Positions 7,309 through 15,952 of a DNA stretch of 64,000 nucleotides are shown here, piece after piece. How positions within the stretch are numbered: position 1 is the stretch's first letter; each line of letters begins with the position of its first letter. The DNA comes from an uncultured Clostridia bacterium (GTDB lineage: Bacteria; Bacillota; Clostridia; Oscillospirales; Ruminococcaceae). The stretch covers positions 1 to 64,000 of the forward strand of contig CANQLI010000005.1 of assembly GCA_947624675.1 (NCBI GenBank), in the 5' to 3' direction. Below the pieces are notes generated by a model. It saw only the letters and a list, made by a program, of their open reading frames with translations. It made no database searches and was not told the DNA's origin. A program made the translations under genes and the position numbers.

Positions 7309-9729
7309 TCAGACCGTTGCAAAGGTCTTTTCTCTCTGTTTGTTCTCAGGAAATAAATGCACAGTTTCATCGTTTTCACAGTCGGTAACAAGCGCCTCGT
7401 CAAGCACCTCGGATATATTCTTTGCAAATACAAACCTGAGCGACTGCTTGACAGTGTCATCGATCTCCGAAAGATCCGGCTTATTGTCAAAAGGCACAAT
7501 GACTGTTTTTATTCCCGACTTATATGCCGCCATTGTCTTTTCCCTGAGTCCTCCTATCGGCAGGACCTTACCTCTTAATGTTATCTCACCGGTCATTGCG
7601 ACATCGCTTCTTACCGGTATTCCCGACAAAGCCGATATCATAGCGGTGATCATCGTAACACCTGCGCTCGGTCCATCCTTTGGAACTGCTCCCTCGGGTG
7701 CGTGAATATGAATATCCTTAGTTTTGTAAAAGTCCTTATCTATCCCGTATTTTTCACATACGCTTCTCGAATAGCTTATAGCTATTCTTGCGCTCTCTTT
7801 CATAACATCGCCCAGAGAGCCTGTGAGCTGAATATCGCCCTTTCCGTCAAGACAAAGCACCTCAAGAGGCATCATAACTCCGCCTACCGATGTCCACGCT
7901 AAACCGTTTACGACACCTACCTGTGCCTCATTTGAGACAAGGTCGGGAAGATACTTTCTAGTTCCCAAATATTTTTCAATATTAGAAGCGGTAAACGATA
8001 CTCTCTTTGCCGTTCCTTCGACTATCTCTTTAGCTGCTTTTCTGCAAAGCGAGGCGATGCTCCGCTCCAGCTTTCTCACTCCTGCCTCTTTTGTATATCC
8101 GTCTATAAGCTCATATAACACATCACTTGAAAATCTCACCTGTGATGCCTTAAGTCCATTTTGCTTTAACTGCTTTGAAACAAGGTGCTTTCTGGCAATA
8201 TTGAACTTCTCCTCCCTTGTATAAGAAGAAAGCTCGATGACCTCCATTCTGTCAAGCAAAGGCGGCTGAACAGTGTCGAGAGAATTTGCGGTAGTAATAA
8301 ACAACACCTGTGACAGATCAAAAGGCAGCTCAATGTAATGGTCCCTGAAATCTTTATTTTGTTCAGCGTCCAACACCTCAAGCATTGCGGAAGATGGATC
8401 TCCTCTGAAATCATTACTCATCTTATCTATCTCATCAAGAAGTATCACAGGATTTTTTGTGCCCGCCTGTCTGATAGCATTTATTATCCTTCCGGGCATA
8501 GATCCGACATAAGTCTTTCTGTGACCTCTTATATCCGATTCGTCCTTAACTCCTCCTAAAGACACTCTAACATATTTTCTTCCGAGCGCCTCTGCGACCG
8601 ATTTTACGATACTCGTCTTTCCAACACCCGGAGGTCCGAAAAGACAGATTATCTGTCCTTTTATATCAGGAGAAAGTGCGCGGACCGAAAGATTTTCAAG
8701 TATTCTTTCCTTAACTCGCTTCATTCCAAAGTGGTCTCTGTCAAGTATATCTCTTGCTCTTTCAATATCTGTCGTATCCTCCGTAGCAGTATTCCACGGA
8801 AGCTCAAGACATATATCAAGATAACCCCTTATAACCGAAGCTTCCTGTGACGACGCAGGCATCTTTTCAAGCCTTCTTACTTCGCTTATAAGCTTTTCTG
8901 AAACCTCGTCTGTAAGCTTAAGCTCGCTTATTCTTTCATAATAGTTATGTATCTCGTCCTCAATATCTTCATCCTCGCCAAGCTCACGGTGGATAGCTCT
9001 TAGCTGTTCACGGAGAAAATACTCCCTCTGATTCTGATCTATCTGTTCATTAACCTGACGCTGTATGCGGTTTTCGATAGTCAATACCTCAAGCTCGCTC
9101 GATAAGATAAGAACAAGTTCGCTTAGCTTTTCGCCAACTGTTTTAATCTCTAAAAGCCTCTGCTTATCCTCAATAGGCATAGCGATATTAAACATTATGC
9201 CCTCAAGCAGCTCCTTTGGCGTTGCCGAGCCAAGTATAGAAGTGTATATCTCCTTAGGCATTTTCGGAGTGACATCTACATATTCCAAAAACAGCTTTTT
9301 AAGCTCCCTCATAAGTGCTGTCAGTTCCAGATCATTAAGCTTTTCTCTTGAATAATTCGGCAAAGGTCTGACCTCCGCCTCTATGTATCTTTCTCTTGCC
9401 AGAAACATAGATACAAGCTTTGCCTTCTGAATTCCTTCCGCAACAACTCTTGATCTTCCGTCAGGAGTTCTTACTATCTGCTTTATCTCGGCTATAACGC
9501 CAGTCTGATAAAGGTCTTTTATCCTCGGCTCCTCAACCGTTATGTCCTTCTGAGACGTCAAAAAAATTCTTTGACCTCTGTCAAGCGCCTTTTTAAGAGC
9601 GTTTATTGATATAGCTCTTGCACAGTCAAAATGTAAAAGCATTCCCGGAAAAATTACAATATCCCTCATCGCTACGCACGGAAGCGAGATTGTTCTGCTT
9701 ACCCTTGACTTATTTGTTTTCTCGTTCAT
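7309..9729 (-). CDS. lon: ATP-dependent protease Lon
   Basis: Cytoplasmic AAA+ serine protease degrading misfolded and regulatory proteins, about 806 residues. An N-terminal LON substrate domain (about 15-205) is followed by a helical region. The AAA module has Walker A GPPGVGKTS, Walker B VILLDEIDK and sensor SLGGVKDESDIRGHRKTYVG. The C-terminal protease has the catalytic Ser in PKDGPSAG and the Lys in LRGKVLPIGG. The ATG at 9729 is chosen because TAGGTGA (9734-9740) lies about 5 bases upstream. An adjacent ATG at 9732 is too close, and the in-frame ATG at 9759 lacks a site. engB follows in the same operon. Confidence 0.96.
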   Translation of the reverse strand: MNEKTNKSRVSRTISLPCVAMRDIVIFPGMLLHFDCARAISINALKKALDRGQRIFLTSQKDITVEEPRIKDLYQTGVIAEIKQIVRTPDGRSRVVAEGIQKAKLVSMFLARERYIEAEVRPLPNYSREKLNDLELTALMRELKKLFLEYVDVTPKMPKEIYTSILGSATPKELLEGIMFNIAMPIEDKQRLLEIKTVGEKLSELVLILSSELEVLTIENRIQRQVNEQIDQNQREYFLREQLRAIHRELGEDEDIEDEIHNYYERISELKLTDEVSEKLISEVRRLEKMPASSQEASVIRGYLDICLELPWNTATEDTTDIERARDILDRDHFGMKRVKERILENLSVRALSPDIKGQIICLFGPPGVGKTSIVKSVAEALGRKYVRVSLGGVKDESDIRGHRKTYVGSMPGRIINAIRQAGTKNPVILLDEIDKMSNDFRGDPSSAMLEVLDAEQNKDFRDHYIELPFDLSQVLFITTANSLDTVQPPLLDRMEVIELSSYTREEKFNIARKHLVSKQLKQNGLKASQVRFSSDVLYELIDGYTKEAGVRKLERSIASLCRKAAKEIVEGTAKRVSFTASNIEKYLGTRKYLPDLVSNEAQVGVVNGLAWTSVGGVMMPLEVLCLDGKGDIQLTGSLGDVMKESARIAISYSRSVCEKYGIDKDFYKTKDIHIHAPEGAVPKDGPSAGVTMITAMISALSGIPVRSDVAMTGEITLRGKVLPIGGLREKTMAAYKSGIKTVIVPFDNKPDLSEIDDTVKQSLRFVFAKNISEVLDEALVTDCENDETVHLFPENKQREKTFATV

Positions 9730-9778
9730 CATTTCACCTACCGATATATTTAAGCACACATATGCCGTATTGTCTAAT

Positions 9779-9806
9779 AGTATAACACATTTTAAGAAAA
9801 ATGCAA
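9779..9806 (-). promoter_or_regulatory. Promoter of lon-engB
   Basis: TTGCAT (9801-9806) and TATACT (9779-9784) have a 16-base spacer on the minus strand, about 50 bases before the lon start. Confidence 0.65.
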
Positions 9807-9851
9807 CCGCTAATTTATGTTAAATAAATTCCTTCTTAATACATATATTAT

Positions 9852-9887
9852 AAAACAAAAGCACAGAACATATATTTGCTCTGTGCT
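9852..9887 (-). terminator. Terminator of the rpsF-ssb-rpsR operon
   Basis: 8-bp stem AGCACAGA (9860-9867) / TCTGTGCT (9880-9887), followed on the minus strand by TTTGTTTT. Confidence 0.85.
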
Positions 9888-9897
9888 AAGATCATTT

Positions 9898-10134
9898 TTA
9901 TTCTGCTGTATACGGAAGAAGTGCAATATGTCTCGCTCTCTTGATAGCTGATGTGAGCTCTCTCTGATGAGCGGCACAGGTTCCCGTTACACGGCGAGGA
10001 AGTATCTTTCCTCTTTCAGTCATACACTTTCTCAGCTTTGCAACATCTTTATAATCGATCTTTTCAGCTCTGTCAACACAGAACATACAAACCTTTTTAC
10101 GAGGTCTTTTTACCGGTCTTCCGGTTCTTTCCAT
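9898..10134 (-). CDS. rpsR: 30S ribosomal protein S18
   Basis: 78 residues, full length. The N-terminal [10 protein letters not shown] segment is followed by the S18 core around [33 protein letters not shown]. The S18 family is well conserved, so the call is secure. It binds next to S6 on the platform of the small subunit. It is the last gene of the rpsF-ssb-rpsR operon, the classical bacterial order. GAGGG precedes the ATG. Confidence 0.97.
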   Translation of the reverse strand: MERTGRPVKRPRKKVCMFCVDRAEKIDYKDVAKLRKCMTERGKILPRRVTGTCAAHQRELTSAIKRARHIALLPYTAE

Positions 10135-10171
10135 GATATTTCCCTCACTTTCTTAAATCTGATGAAAAATT

Positions 10172-10642
10172 TTAAAACGGTACGCCGTCGTCGCTTAATA
10201 TCTCCTCAAAATCGTTGATATCTCCGATAACCACATTATCGTTTTCGGGCATAGACTGAACATTTCCATTCTGTACAGGAGCTTGTGCCGGCGCAGAATA
10301 TGATGTCTGCGACCCTGACTGTTTAGGCTCCCCCGTAAAGGACACATTGTCGACATAAACCTCTGTCACATAGTGGCGCGAACCGTTCTTATCATCATAA
10401 GTCCGTGTTCTTAACGATCCTTCAACAGCGATCATTCTTCCTTTAGAAAAGTAGTTATTTATAAATTCCGCTCTTTGGTTCCAGGCTACACAGGTAATAA
10501 AATCCGTCTGTCTTTCTTCACCCTGTTTAACATATCCCCTGTCAACGGCAACACTAAAAGTCAACACACTTGAGCCGTTAGGTGTTTGTCTCAGCTCAAG
10601 GTCCTGTGTGATTCTTCCCATCAAAATAACTCTGTTCAACAT
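10172..10642 (-). CDS. ssb: Single-stranded DNA-binding protein
   Basis: 156 residues. The OB-fold occupies about residues 1-105, with MLNRVILMGRIT at the start and typical strands such as TFSVAVDRGY and GSLRTRTY. A flexible Gln/Ser/Pro-rich linker follows. The acidic C-terminal tail DDGVPF is the hub that recruits replication and repair partners. It lies between rpsF and rpsR, as in many Firmicutes. It acts on exposed ssDNA at replication forks. Confidence 0.97.
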   Translation of the reverse strand: MLNRVILMGRITQDLELRQTPNGSSVLTFSVAVDRGYVKQGEERQTDFITCVAWNQRAEFINNYFSKGRMIAVEGSLRTRTYDDKNGSRHYVTEVYVDNVSFTGEPKQSGSQTSYSAPAQAPVQNGNVQSMPENDNVVIGDINDFEEILSDDGVPF

Positions 10643-10745
10643 AACAATTTGTCCTCTCTGATCCGCTTGATTTTCAAGCTAAATTCGCCATGCCCTTAAG
10701 GCAAGATTTTTGATGATCACCTTTTAATACTTTCGTATTGACCGA

Positions 10746-11036
10746 TCACTTAATTGTTACTAAAAATCTCAAAATGCCGTCCTGAATACCGAGAACACGC
10801 TCAAGCTCTGCCGGATAGTCAGGCTTTGATGTGAAGCTCCAGAGTACATAGTACCCCTCGGTTTCATAGTTAATAGCATAAGCGAGCTTTCTCTTGCCCC
10901 ATTCCTCAACAGAAACATTTTCAGCGTTTGCCTCGATCATTCCGTTGAACTTTTCTACAAGACCCTTTATCTCGTCCTCAGCAAGCTTTGTGCTGAATAC
11001 GACCACTGCCTCGTAATTTTCGATGAGCTTTGCCAT
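10746..11036 (-). CDS. rpsF: 30S ribosomal protein S6
   Basis: 96 residues from the chosen start. The family pattern NYEAVVVFS near the N terminus, EWGKRKLAYAINYETEGYYVLWSF in the middle and LGIQDGILRFLVTI near the end identify S6. The ATG at 11036 is chosen because AAGGAGGTG (11045-11053) lies 8 bases upstream. An earlier in-frame start would sit upstream of that site. First gene of the operon with ssb and rpsR. Confidence 0.96.
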   Translation of the reverse strand: MAKLIENYEAVVVFSTKLAEDEIKGLVEKFNGMIEANAENVSVEEWGKRKLAYAINYETEGYYVLWSFTSKPDYPAELERVLGIQDGILRFLVTIK

Positions 11037-11053
11037 TATTAAACACCTCCTTC

Positions 11054-11095
11054 TGGATTTCGCCTGCATTTAATGCAAGCAAGGATAACTCAAAT
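11054..11095 (-). promoter_or_regulatory. rpsF leader hairpin (possible S6:S18 control element)
   Basis: The short leader between the promoter and the rpsF ribosome-binding site can fold GCTTGCA against TGCAGGC (about 11061-11079). Bacteria often regulate this operon through an S6:S18-binding RNA. I cannot see the diagnostic CCG-containing loop clearly, so the role is a guess. Confidence 0.3.
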
Positions 11096-11124
11096 AATAT
11101 ACCACAAATTTTTAAACTTGTCAA
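11096..11124 (-). promoter_or_regulatory. Promoter of rpsF-ssb-rpsR
   Basis: TTGACA (11119-11124) and TATATT (11096-11101) have a 17-base spacer on the minus strand. It begins 3 bases after the stop of the upstream gene. Confidence 0.85.
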
Positions 11125-11127
11125 GTC

Positions 11128-12162
11128 CTACATAATCAAAGTCATTAAAAGAGATACTCCGCTGTTAGCTGCAATATAAGCGAGAAGCGCGTACATCATA
11201 CTGGTTCCGCCTTTTCTCATAAGCAGTTCGTCACGGGTCATATTTTCCATAGGCTCACTCATTATCTGATTTACTTCCTTAGTGACCTTTTTATAGTACC
11301 AGTAATTTGCAAATATCCCGCTTATCAGCCTTGATATTATCGTAATGACTGATATTCCTAAAACGCCGTAAAACATAAGCGGATCGCTCATCTTGTTAGC
11401 AATCGCATTATATATCTGATCATAGCTAGTGATCGTTGACAGATCTATCGAAGACGCAAAAAGCCACGACATAAAGATAGATGTTGCTATTGATATAGTA
11501 AGGTATGTTATCGCCTGTACATACATTTTTCTGAAAAAGAAATAAACATGCGGGAACAAAAGCGCGGGGAAGTTTATTGAGCGTTTTATTCCCTCTTTAG
11601 AAAATCGCAGAAACTTCATAATAAAGTACATAGCGTTTCCTCTTACATATTTATAATACTCCTTTATTCCTATGCCCTCAACTCGTTCAGAGGGGTCTAC
11701 CCCATATGAGCGGCAGAAATAATCAAACGGGTCTGTACTTTGTCCGAACATACCGCCACCGAACGGAGTAGGTCCAAAACCTCCCTGTCCGTAAAAGCCG
11801 CCGCCTCGGTTCTGATAACCGCCGCCGTTATTACCGTATCCGCCGTATCCGGCATTCTGCTGTTCATTATTAAACGGGCGCTCTGTCTCATCCTGCTTAA
11901 GTGCAGCGCCGCAGTGTGAGCAATACTCAAAATCACTCTTATTAAGTCCGCCGCAGCGAGGACATCTTATCTCCTCATCAGCTTCAACATCTGGCGACCA
12001 TATTTTTCCTTCCTCGTGAAGTGAGGTGTTTATACATTTTCCCTCTTTTATATAGCACTCTCTGTGATATGGAGTTCCGCACTCGGGACAAACGACAATA
12101 TCGTCACCGTCTTTAAACTCTTCTCCACAGGAAAAGCACCTTTGACCTTTATAATCCAGCAT
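11128..12162 (-). CDS. Zinc-ribbon/RING-like membrane protein with DUF2628-like domain
   Basis: 344 residues. Two metal-binding modules stand at the N terminus. The first has cysteines and His as CFSCGEEF...CPECGTPYHRECY (about 9-37), like the prokaryotic RING/treble-clef family. The second is a CPRCGG...YCSHCG ribbon (about 65-85). A Gly/Asn/Tyr-rich low-complexity linker (about 100-145) leads to a membrane domain with about four hydrophobic segments (from about 190), whose FPALLFPHVYFFFRKMY start resembles DUF2628. Two GGAGG sites precede the ATG. Function unknown. Nothing indicates ubiquitin-like chemistry. Confidence 0.75.
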   Translation of the reverse strand: MLDYKGQRCFSCGEEFKDGDDIVVCPECGTPYHRECYIKEGKCINTSLHEEGKIWSPDVEADEEIRCPRCGGLNKSDFEYCSHCGAALKQDETERPFNNEQQNAGYGGYGNNGGGYQNRGGGFYGQGGFGPTPFGGGMFGQSTDPFDYFCRSYGVDPSERVEGIGIKEYYKYVRGNAMYFIMKFLRFSKEGIKRSINFPALLFPHVYFFFRKMYVQAITYLTISIATSIFMSWLFASSIDLSTITSYDQIYNAIANKMSDPLMFYGVLGISVITIISRLISGIFANYWYYKKVTKEVNQIMSEPMENMTRDELLMRKGGTSMMYALLAYIAANSGVSLLMTLIM

Positions 12163-12202
12163 TTCTGCCTCCTATGCCTCCTAAAACACATATTGTTATT
12201 TT

Positions 12203-12231
12203 AGTATACCATACAAATTTAAAAAAATAAA
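12203..12231 (-). promoter_or_regulatory. Probable promoter of the zinc-ribbon membrane protein
   Basis: TATACT (12203-12208, with an upstream TATGG extended -10 context) is paired with TTTATT (12226-12231) across 17 bases. The -35 box is weak. Confidence 0.5.
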
Positions 12232-12270
12232 GTGTTTTCACAAAAAAATCACATAGGCTTATAAAAATAC

Positions 12271-12299
12271 TTTACAAATCAAAAAAAAGATTATATAAT
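12271..12299 (+). promoter_or_regulatory. Promoter of prfB
   Basis: TTTACA (12271-12276) and TATAAT (12294-12299) have a 17-base spacer, about 30 bases before the prfB start. Confidence 0.8.
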
Positions 12300-12328
12300 G
12301 TTTTAAGTAAAAAATGGGAGTAGATAAA

Positions 12329-13447
12329 ATGATAATAATAAACGAACTGAAAACAGAGCTTAAAGGATATAAGCCGAGAATCGATGAGCTTTACGAGGTC
12401 TTGGATATTGCAGGCGCAAACGAAGAGATAAAGTCTCTCCAGAATAAGACAAACGAAACGGATTTCTGGAACGACCAGAAAAATTCACAAAAAGTTCTAA
12501 AGCGCATAAGCTCTCTTGAAGGAAAGGTAAAAAAATACCGTTCACTCACCTCAGAATATGATGACATATACGCTCTTTTGGACCTTGCGGAAGAAATGGA
12601 CGACGAGGAATCGGCAAAAGAAGCGAAAGCCTGTCTTGACACTTTAATAAAAGAGCTTGATGAGATAACTCTATCAACACTCCTCACCGGAGAATATGAC
12701 AGGCAAAACGCTATTTTATCATTTCATGCCGGTGCGGGCGGAACAGAGGCTCAGGACTGGACCGAGATGCTTTTGCGAATGTACAATCACTGGGCTGAGT
12801 CTCACGGTTATAAGGTTACGACGCTTGATGTCCTTGACGGAAACGACGCCGGAATAAAGAGTGCAACTATTATGATCGAGGGCGAAAACTGTTACGGATA
12901 TTTAAAAAGCGAGGCTGGAATACACAGGCTCGTGCGTATCTCGCCATTTGACAGTTCAGGCAGCAGACACACATCATTTGCCGCGGTAGATGTAATGCCT
13001 GAGATCGACGATACCATTGAAGTTGACATACGCCCAGAGGATCTTGAAGTTGCGACATACCGGGCGAGCGGAGCGGGAGGACAGCACATAAACAAAACCG
13101 ATTCCGCCGTAAGGATAACGCACAAACCGACCGGTATCGTATGCGCCTGTCAGACGCAGCGCAGCCAGCATCAGAACAAGGACTACGCTATGAAAATGCT
13201 GAAAGCAAAGCTTATAGAGATAAAAGAGCGTGAGCATCTTGAAAAGATCGAAGACATAAAGGGTGTTCACAAGGAAATTGCATGGGGCGCACAGATCAGA
13301 AGCTATGTTTTTATGCCGTATACTCTTGTAAAGGATCACAGAACCGGTTATGAACAGGGAAATGTAAACGCTGTTATGGACGGCGATCTTGACGGCTTTA
13401 TAAACGCATACTTAAAGGCACTGTCACAGGGAGAAATTGAAAAGTAA
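12329..13447 (+). CDS. prfB: Peptide chain release factor 2
   Basis: Recognises UGA and UAA stop codons and releases the nascent chain, about 372 residues. The SPF stop-codon motif is visible in VRISPFDSSGSRHTSF, and the catalytic GGQ in GAGGQHINKTDSAVR. The ATG at 12329 is chosen because GGGAG (12316-12320) lies 8 bases upstream. An in-frame ATG at 12314 overlaps that site. The usual programmed +1 frameshift near codon 25 is absent: the frame is continuous and the position reads GTC TTG GAT rather than CTT TGA C. Transcribed alone. Confidence 0.95.
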   Translation: MIIINELKTELKGYKPRIDELYEVLDIAGANEEIKSLQNKTNETDFWNDQKNSQKVLKRISSLEGKVKKYRSLTSEYDDIYALLDLAEEMDDEESAKEAKACLDTLIKELDEITLSTLLTGEYDRQNAILSFHAGAGGTEAQDWTEMLLRMYNHWAESHGYKVTTLDVLDGNDAGIKSATIMIEGENCYGYLKSEAGIHRLVRISPFDSSGSRHTSFAAVDVMPEIDDTIEVDIRPEDLEVATYRASGAGGQHINKTDSAVRITHKPTGIVCACQTQRSQHQNKDYAMKMLKAKLIEIKEREHLEKIEDIKGVHKEIAWGAQIRSYVFMPYTLVKDHRTGYEQGNVNAVMDGDLDGFINAYLKALSQGEIEK

Positions 13448-13455
13448 AACAAAAT

Positions 13456-13496
13456 GGGAGCAGCTCTTTATTACGAGCGCTCCCGTTATTTTTATC
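13456..13496. terminator. Bidirectional terminator between prfB and the DUF624 gene
   Basis: The stem GGGAGC(A)GCTC / GAGCGCTCCC (13456-13466 with 13475-13484) has a single bulged A. T-rich tails lie on both strands (GTTATTTTT on plus, ATTTTGTTTT on minus), serving convergent genes. Confidence 0.85.
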
Positions 13497-13500
13497 AGAA

Positions 13501-14397
13501 TTATTTTATTATCTTCTTTTTCTTTTCTGCCTTTATAGGCGCTTCCTGACCGCCCTTATCCTCAAACACAGCCTCATCGCCCTTTAGCTTTCCGTAATTG
13601 TCCTCCGGGTTTTCCTCTCCCCGCTGTGCGTAATACGGGTCGATAACATACTCTCTTATAACAGGATAACAGTTAAAGCAGATCAAAAGCCCTAAAAAGC
13701 TTATCGGGAAAAACGGTATCACAAAGAATGAATATGGATACAGCAGCACTATAACCAGTACCAGAATCGCTGCGACCACAAGCGTAAATATACACTTTTT
13801 AAGGCTTACTCCCACAAGCAAGAATGAGTTTTTTATAATGTTTTTTAGTGACAGCGTTGTTGAAACTATAAGAAGATAAATGTAAAAGTGCATCAAAATA
13901 AACATAAGCATACAGCTTAAACATATCAAAAACGGTATATACATTACGGTATTTTGCGACGCCCATTCATTATAGCTTACAACAGATGTTATAAAGCCTG
14001 CCGCAAAAATAAGATCAATTATGCCCATTATAAGAGCCTGTTTATAATTTTTCTTAAAAGCGCCTATAAAATCGCTCCACAAAAATGCATTCCGCTCCTG
14101 TGAATAATTCCTTATTACCTTTATAAAGCCTGCCGTTGCAGGACCGATAGTAAGTATCATAAGAAGCGCCAGCGCACAAACGCCCAATATTTTAAGATTT
14201 TTTGAAATCGTTTCAGAAAAAGCTATCGTCATAGCGGCAAACACCGGAATGAAGAATATAAAATACATCAGATTAAGCGTCATAAGCTTCCAGAATCGCC
14301 TTACATATATTTCAAAAAATCTTGCGACAACGGTTTTCTTTTCGGGGTTTTTCGGAACGCCCGGTCCCGCATTTTCATATCCGCCGAAGAATCCCAT
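13501..14397 (-). CDS. DUF624 family membrane protein (YesL-like)
   Basis: 298 residues, a polytopic membrane protein. After a short Gly-rich N terminus, hydrophobic segments occur near 35-60, 70-95, 118-145, 150-175 and 195-240. The N-terminal segment FFEIYVRRFWKLMTLNLMYFIFFIPV is characteristic of DUF624, whose members often accompany carbohydrate-transport genes. Here it follows the SpoIIM-like gene by 26 bases and no sugar transporter is adjacent. A highly charged C-terminal tail ends in a Lys run. Function unknown. Confidence 0.75.
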   Translation of the reverse strand: MGFFGGYENAGPGVPKNPEKKTVVARFFEIYVRRFWKLMTLNLMYFIFFIPVFAAMTIAFSETISKNLKILGVCALALLMILTIGPATAGFIKVIRNYSQERNAFLWSDFIGAFKKNYKQALIMGIIDLIFAAGFITSVVSYNEWASQNTVMYIPFLICLSCMLMFILMHFYIYLLIVSTTLSLKNIIKNSFLLVGVSLKKCIFTLVVAAILVLVIVLLYPYSFFVIPFFPISFLGLLICFNCYPVIREYVIDPYYAQRGEENPEDNYGKLKGDEAVFEDKGGQEAPIKAEKKKKIIK

Positions 14398-14423
14398 TTT
14401 AACACATCCTTTATTCGTTATAA

Positions 14424-15029
14424 TTATACTATATTATTATAAACCAAACTGCAAATGCTGTCAATAGTTGCCGAAGCGGACAAAATCGCCTCTAAGATCA
14501 AAAACTTCACAAGATATAGCTTTGCATTTTCTGAAACAGTAACTATTTTCTTTTTAAAAATTGCGCCAAAGCACTCAGCGCTCATCCTGTATGCCTCTCT
14601 CGTTCCTATCATTATGGCATAACAGCTTATCACAGCCGACGGCAAAATAAACAAAAGCGCATACAAAACTCCTCTTTGACCAAGGGAACTGTACATCTGC
14701 GCCACACTGCATCCAAGCCCAAGCCCTTTATACACCGGAACAACAAGAATAACCGGAAAAGCCAGAGCGCAAAGACCTCCGAGAAAAAGGATTAGCAGCA
14801 TTACAGTAGAATTAAATAAGGATGAAAGCATAACATCCATATATGAAGAATTTCGCCTGAAGTCGAGAAAGTCAGTGTTTAAACGGCTTAAGCTTCCCGA
14901 AAGCGAATCATTGCTGATTATGTAAACCGCTGTTCCTATTACGACTCCGAGTAATATTAAAAGCATTATCGGAAAAAGAGTTTTAAACCGCTTGTTTGAA
15001 GTTGGTGCACATCTTGAAATTTCCTGCAT
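14424..15029 (-). CDS. Stage II sporulation protein M-like membrane protein
   Basis: 201 residues with about five hydrophobic segments (near 20-40, 75-105, 118-140, 142-160 and 178-198). The arrangement resembles SpoIIM of the DMP (SpoIID-SpoIIM-SpoIIP) machine, which thins septal peptidoglycan at engulfment. The pattern includes a long periplasmic loop with an aromatic-rich stretch and a Gly-containing helix LGLGCSVAQMYSSLG. Length fits. AGGAGG precedes the ATG. It is followed by the DUF624 gene on the same transcript. A more general member of the SpoIIM membrane family is the alternative. Confidence 0.62.
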   Translation of the reverse strand: MQEISRCAPTSNKRFKTLFPIMLLILLGVVIGTAVYIISNDSLSGSLSRLNTDFLDFRRNSSYMDVMLSSLFNSTVMLLILFLGGLCALAFPVILVVPVYKGLGLGCSVAQMYSSLGQRGVLYALLFILPSAVISCYAIMIGTREAYRMSAECFGAIFKKKIVTVSENAKLYLVKFLILEAILSASATIDSICSLVYNNIV

Positions 15030-15091
15030 AAAATAAGTCCTCCTGCATTTTTACTTTTGGTAAATTATATGCAAAAGGACAAGGTTTATTC

Positions 15092-15904
15092 TTATTTTGA
15101 AAGCTCATAAGCTCGCTTAGTACAAGCCTCGCAGCAGCTCTTTACCGTTTCGGAAAGTCCACCCTCGTAAAGCTTTTCAAGCCCTGCAATAGTCGTTCCT
15201 CCCTTAGATGACACCATTTCAATAAGCTCATCTATCGAGTATCCACTGTCTGTTATCATCTTTGCACTGCCGATGAGCGATTGTGCAAAAAGCTTTTTTG
15301 CCGCGTCATTATTGATACCTGCGCTTTCGGCATAGTTTAAAAATGCCTTTGCGTAAAGATAGATAAATGCCGGCGACGAACCATTTATTGCAATTATTTC
15401 CTTCATTTTGTCCTTTGAAATAACTGCGTACTCACCGCTTGAACCAAAAATTTTACATACAAGAGAAAATTCATCATCGCTTACATTTTCTGACCTTGAA
15501 AGTGCGGTAGCTCCCTCTCCTAACAGAAGAGGAGTATTCGGCATAACAAGAATCACCTTAGCCCCGGGCATTGTTTTTGATGATATATACTCATCCGTTA
15601 TTCCGGCACATATTGACACTATAACGCTGTTTTCTGTTATGCTCTCAGCTATTTCAGCTAACACGTCGTCTAATTGCTGAGGCTTTACCGCAAGTACTAC
15701 ATACTTACATTTTTTTGCCAATTCCGCAGCGGAAGCGCATAAGGAAACATTATATTCATCCAGCCTTCCGAGCTTTTGAGGATCTTTGTCATAAGCGAAA
15801 AGAGAAACATTATTTTCAGTACCTTTACAAAGCTCACTCTTAGAAATTCCTTTTATTATAGCAAAGCCCATATTGCCGGCGCCTATAAATCCTATATCTG
15901 TCAT
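15092..15904 (-). CDS. proC: Pyrroline-5-carboxylate reductase
   Basis: Last step of proline synthesis, reducing pyrroline-5-carboxylate with NAD(P)H. About 270 residues, normal length. The Rossmann motif is GFIGAGNMGFAIIKG at the N terminus. The middle has VLAVKPQ and MPNTPLLLGEGA. The C-terminal signature, around SKGGTTIAGLEKLYEGG, binds substrate at the dimer interface. The ATG at 15904 is used because AAAGGA lies 8 bases upstream. A TTG two codons earlier is also in frame. It follows folT by 48 bases with no terminator between. Confidence 0.95.
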   Translation of the reverse strand: MTDIGFIGAGNMGFAIIKGISKSELCKGTENNVSLFAYDKDPQKLGRLDEYNVSLCASAAELAKKCKYVVLAVKPQQLDDVLAEIAESITENSVIVSICAGITDEYISSKTMPGAKVILVMPNTPLLLGEGATALSRSENVSDDEFSLVCKIFGSSGEYAVISKDKMKEIIAINGSSPAFIYLYAKAFLNYAESAGINNDAAKKLFAQSLIGSAKMITDSGYSIDELIEMVSSKGGTTIAGLEKLYEGGLSETVKSCCEACTKRAYELSK

Positions 15905-15952
15905 ATTCAAAATCCTTTCTTAGAAATTATCTTTTTTCTGTGAGGTCGCATT

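Noticed and set aside
11128-12162. Bacterial ubiquitin-ligase-like system at the RING-type protein
   Set aside because: No E1-, E2- or ubiquitin-like genes are adjacent. The Cys/His pattern alone cannot support such a function.
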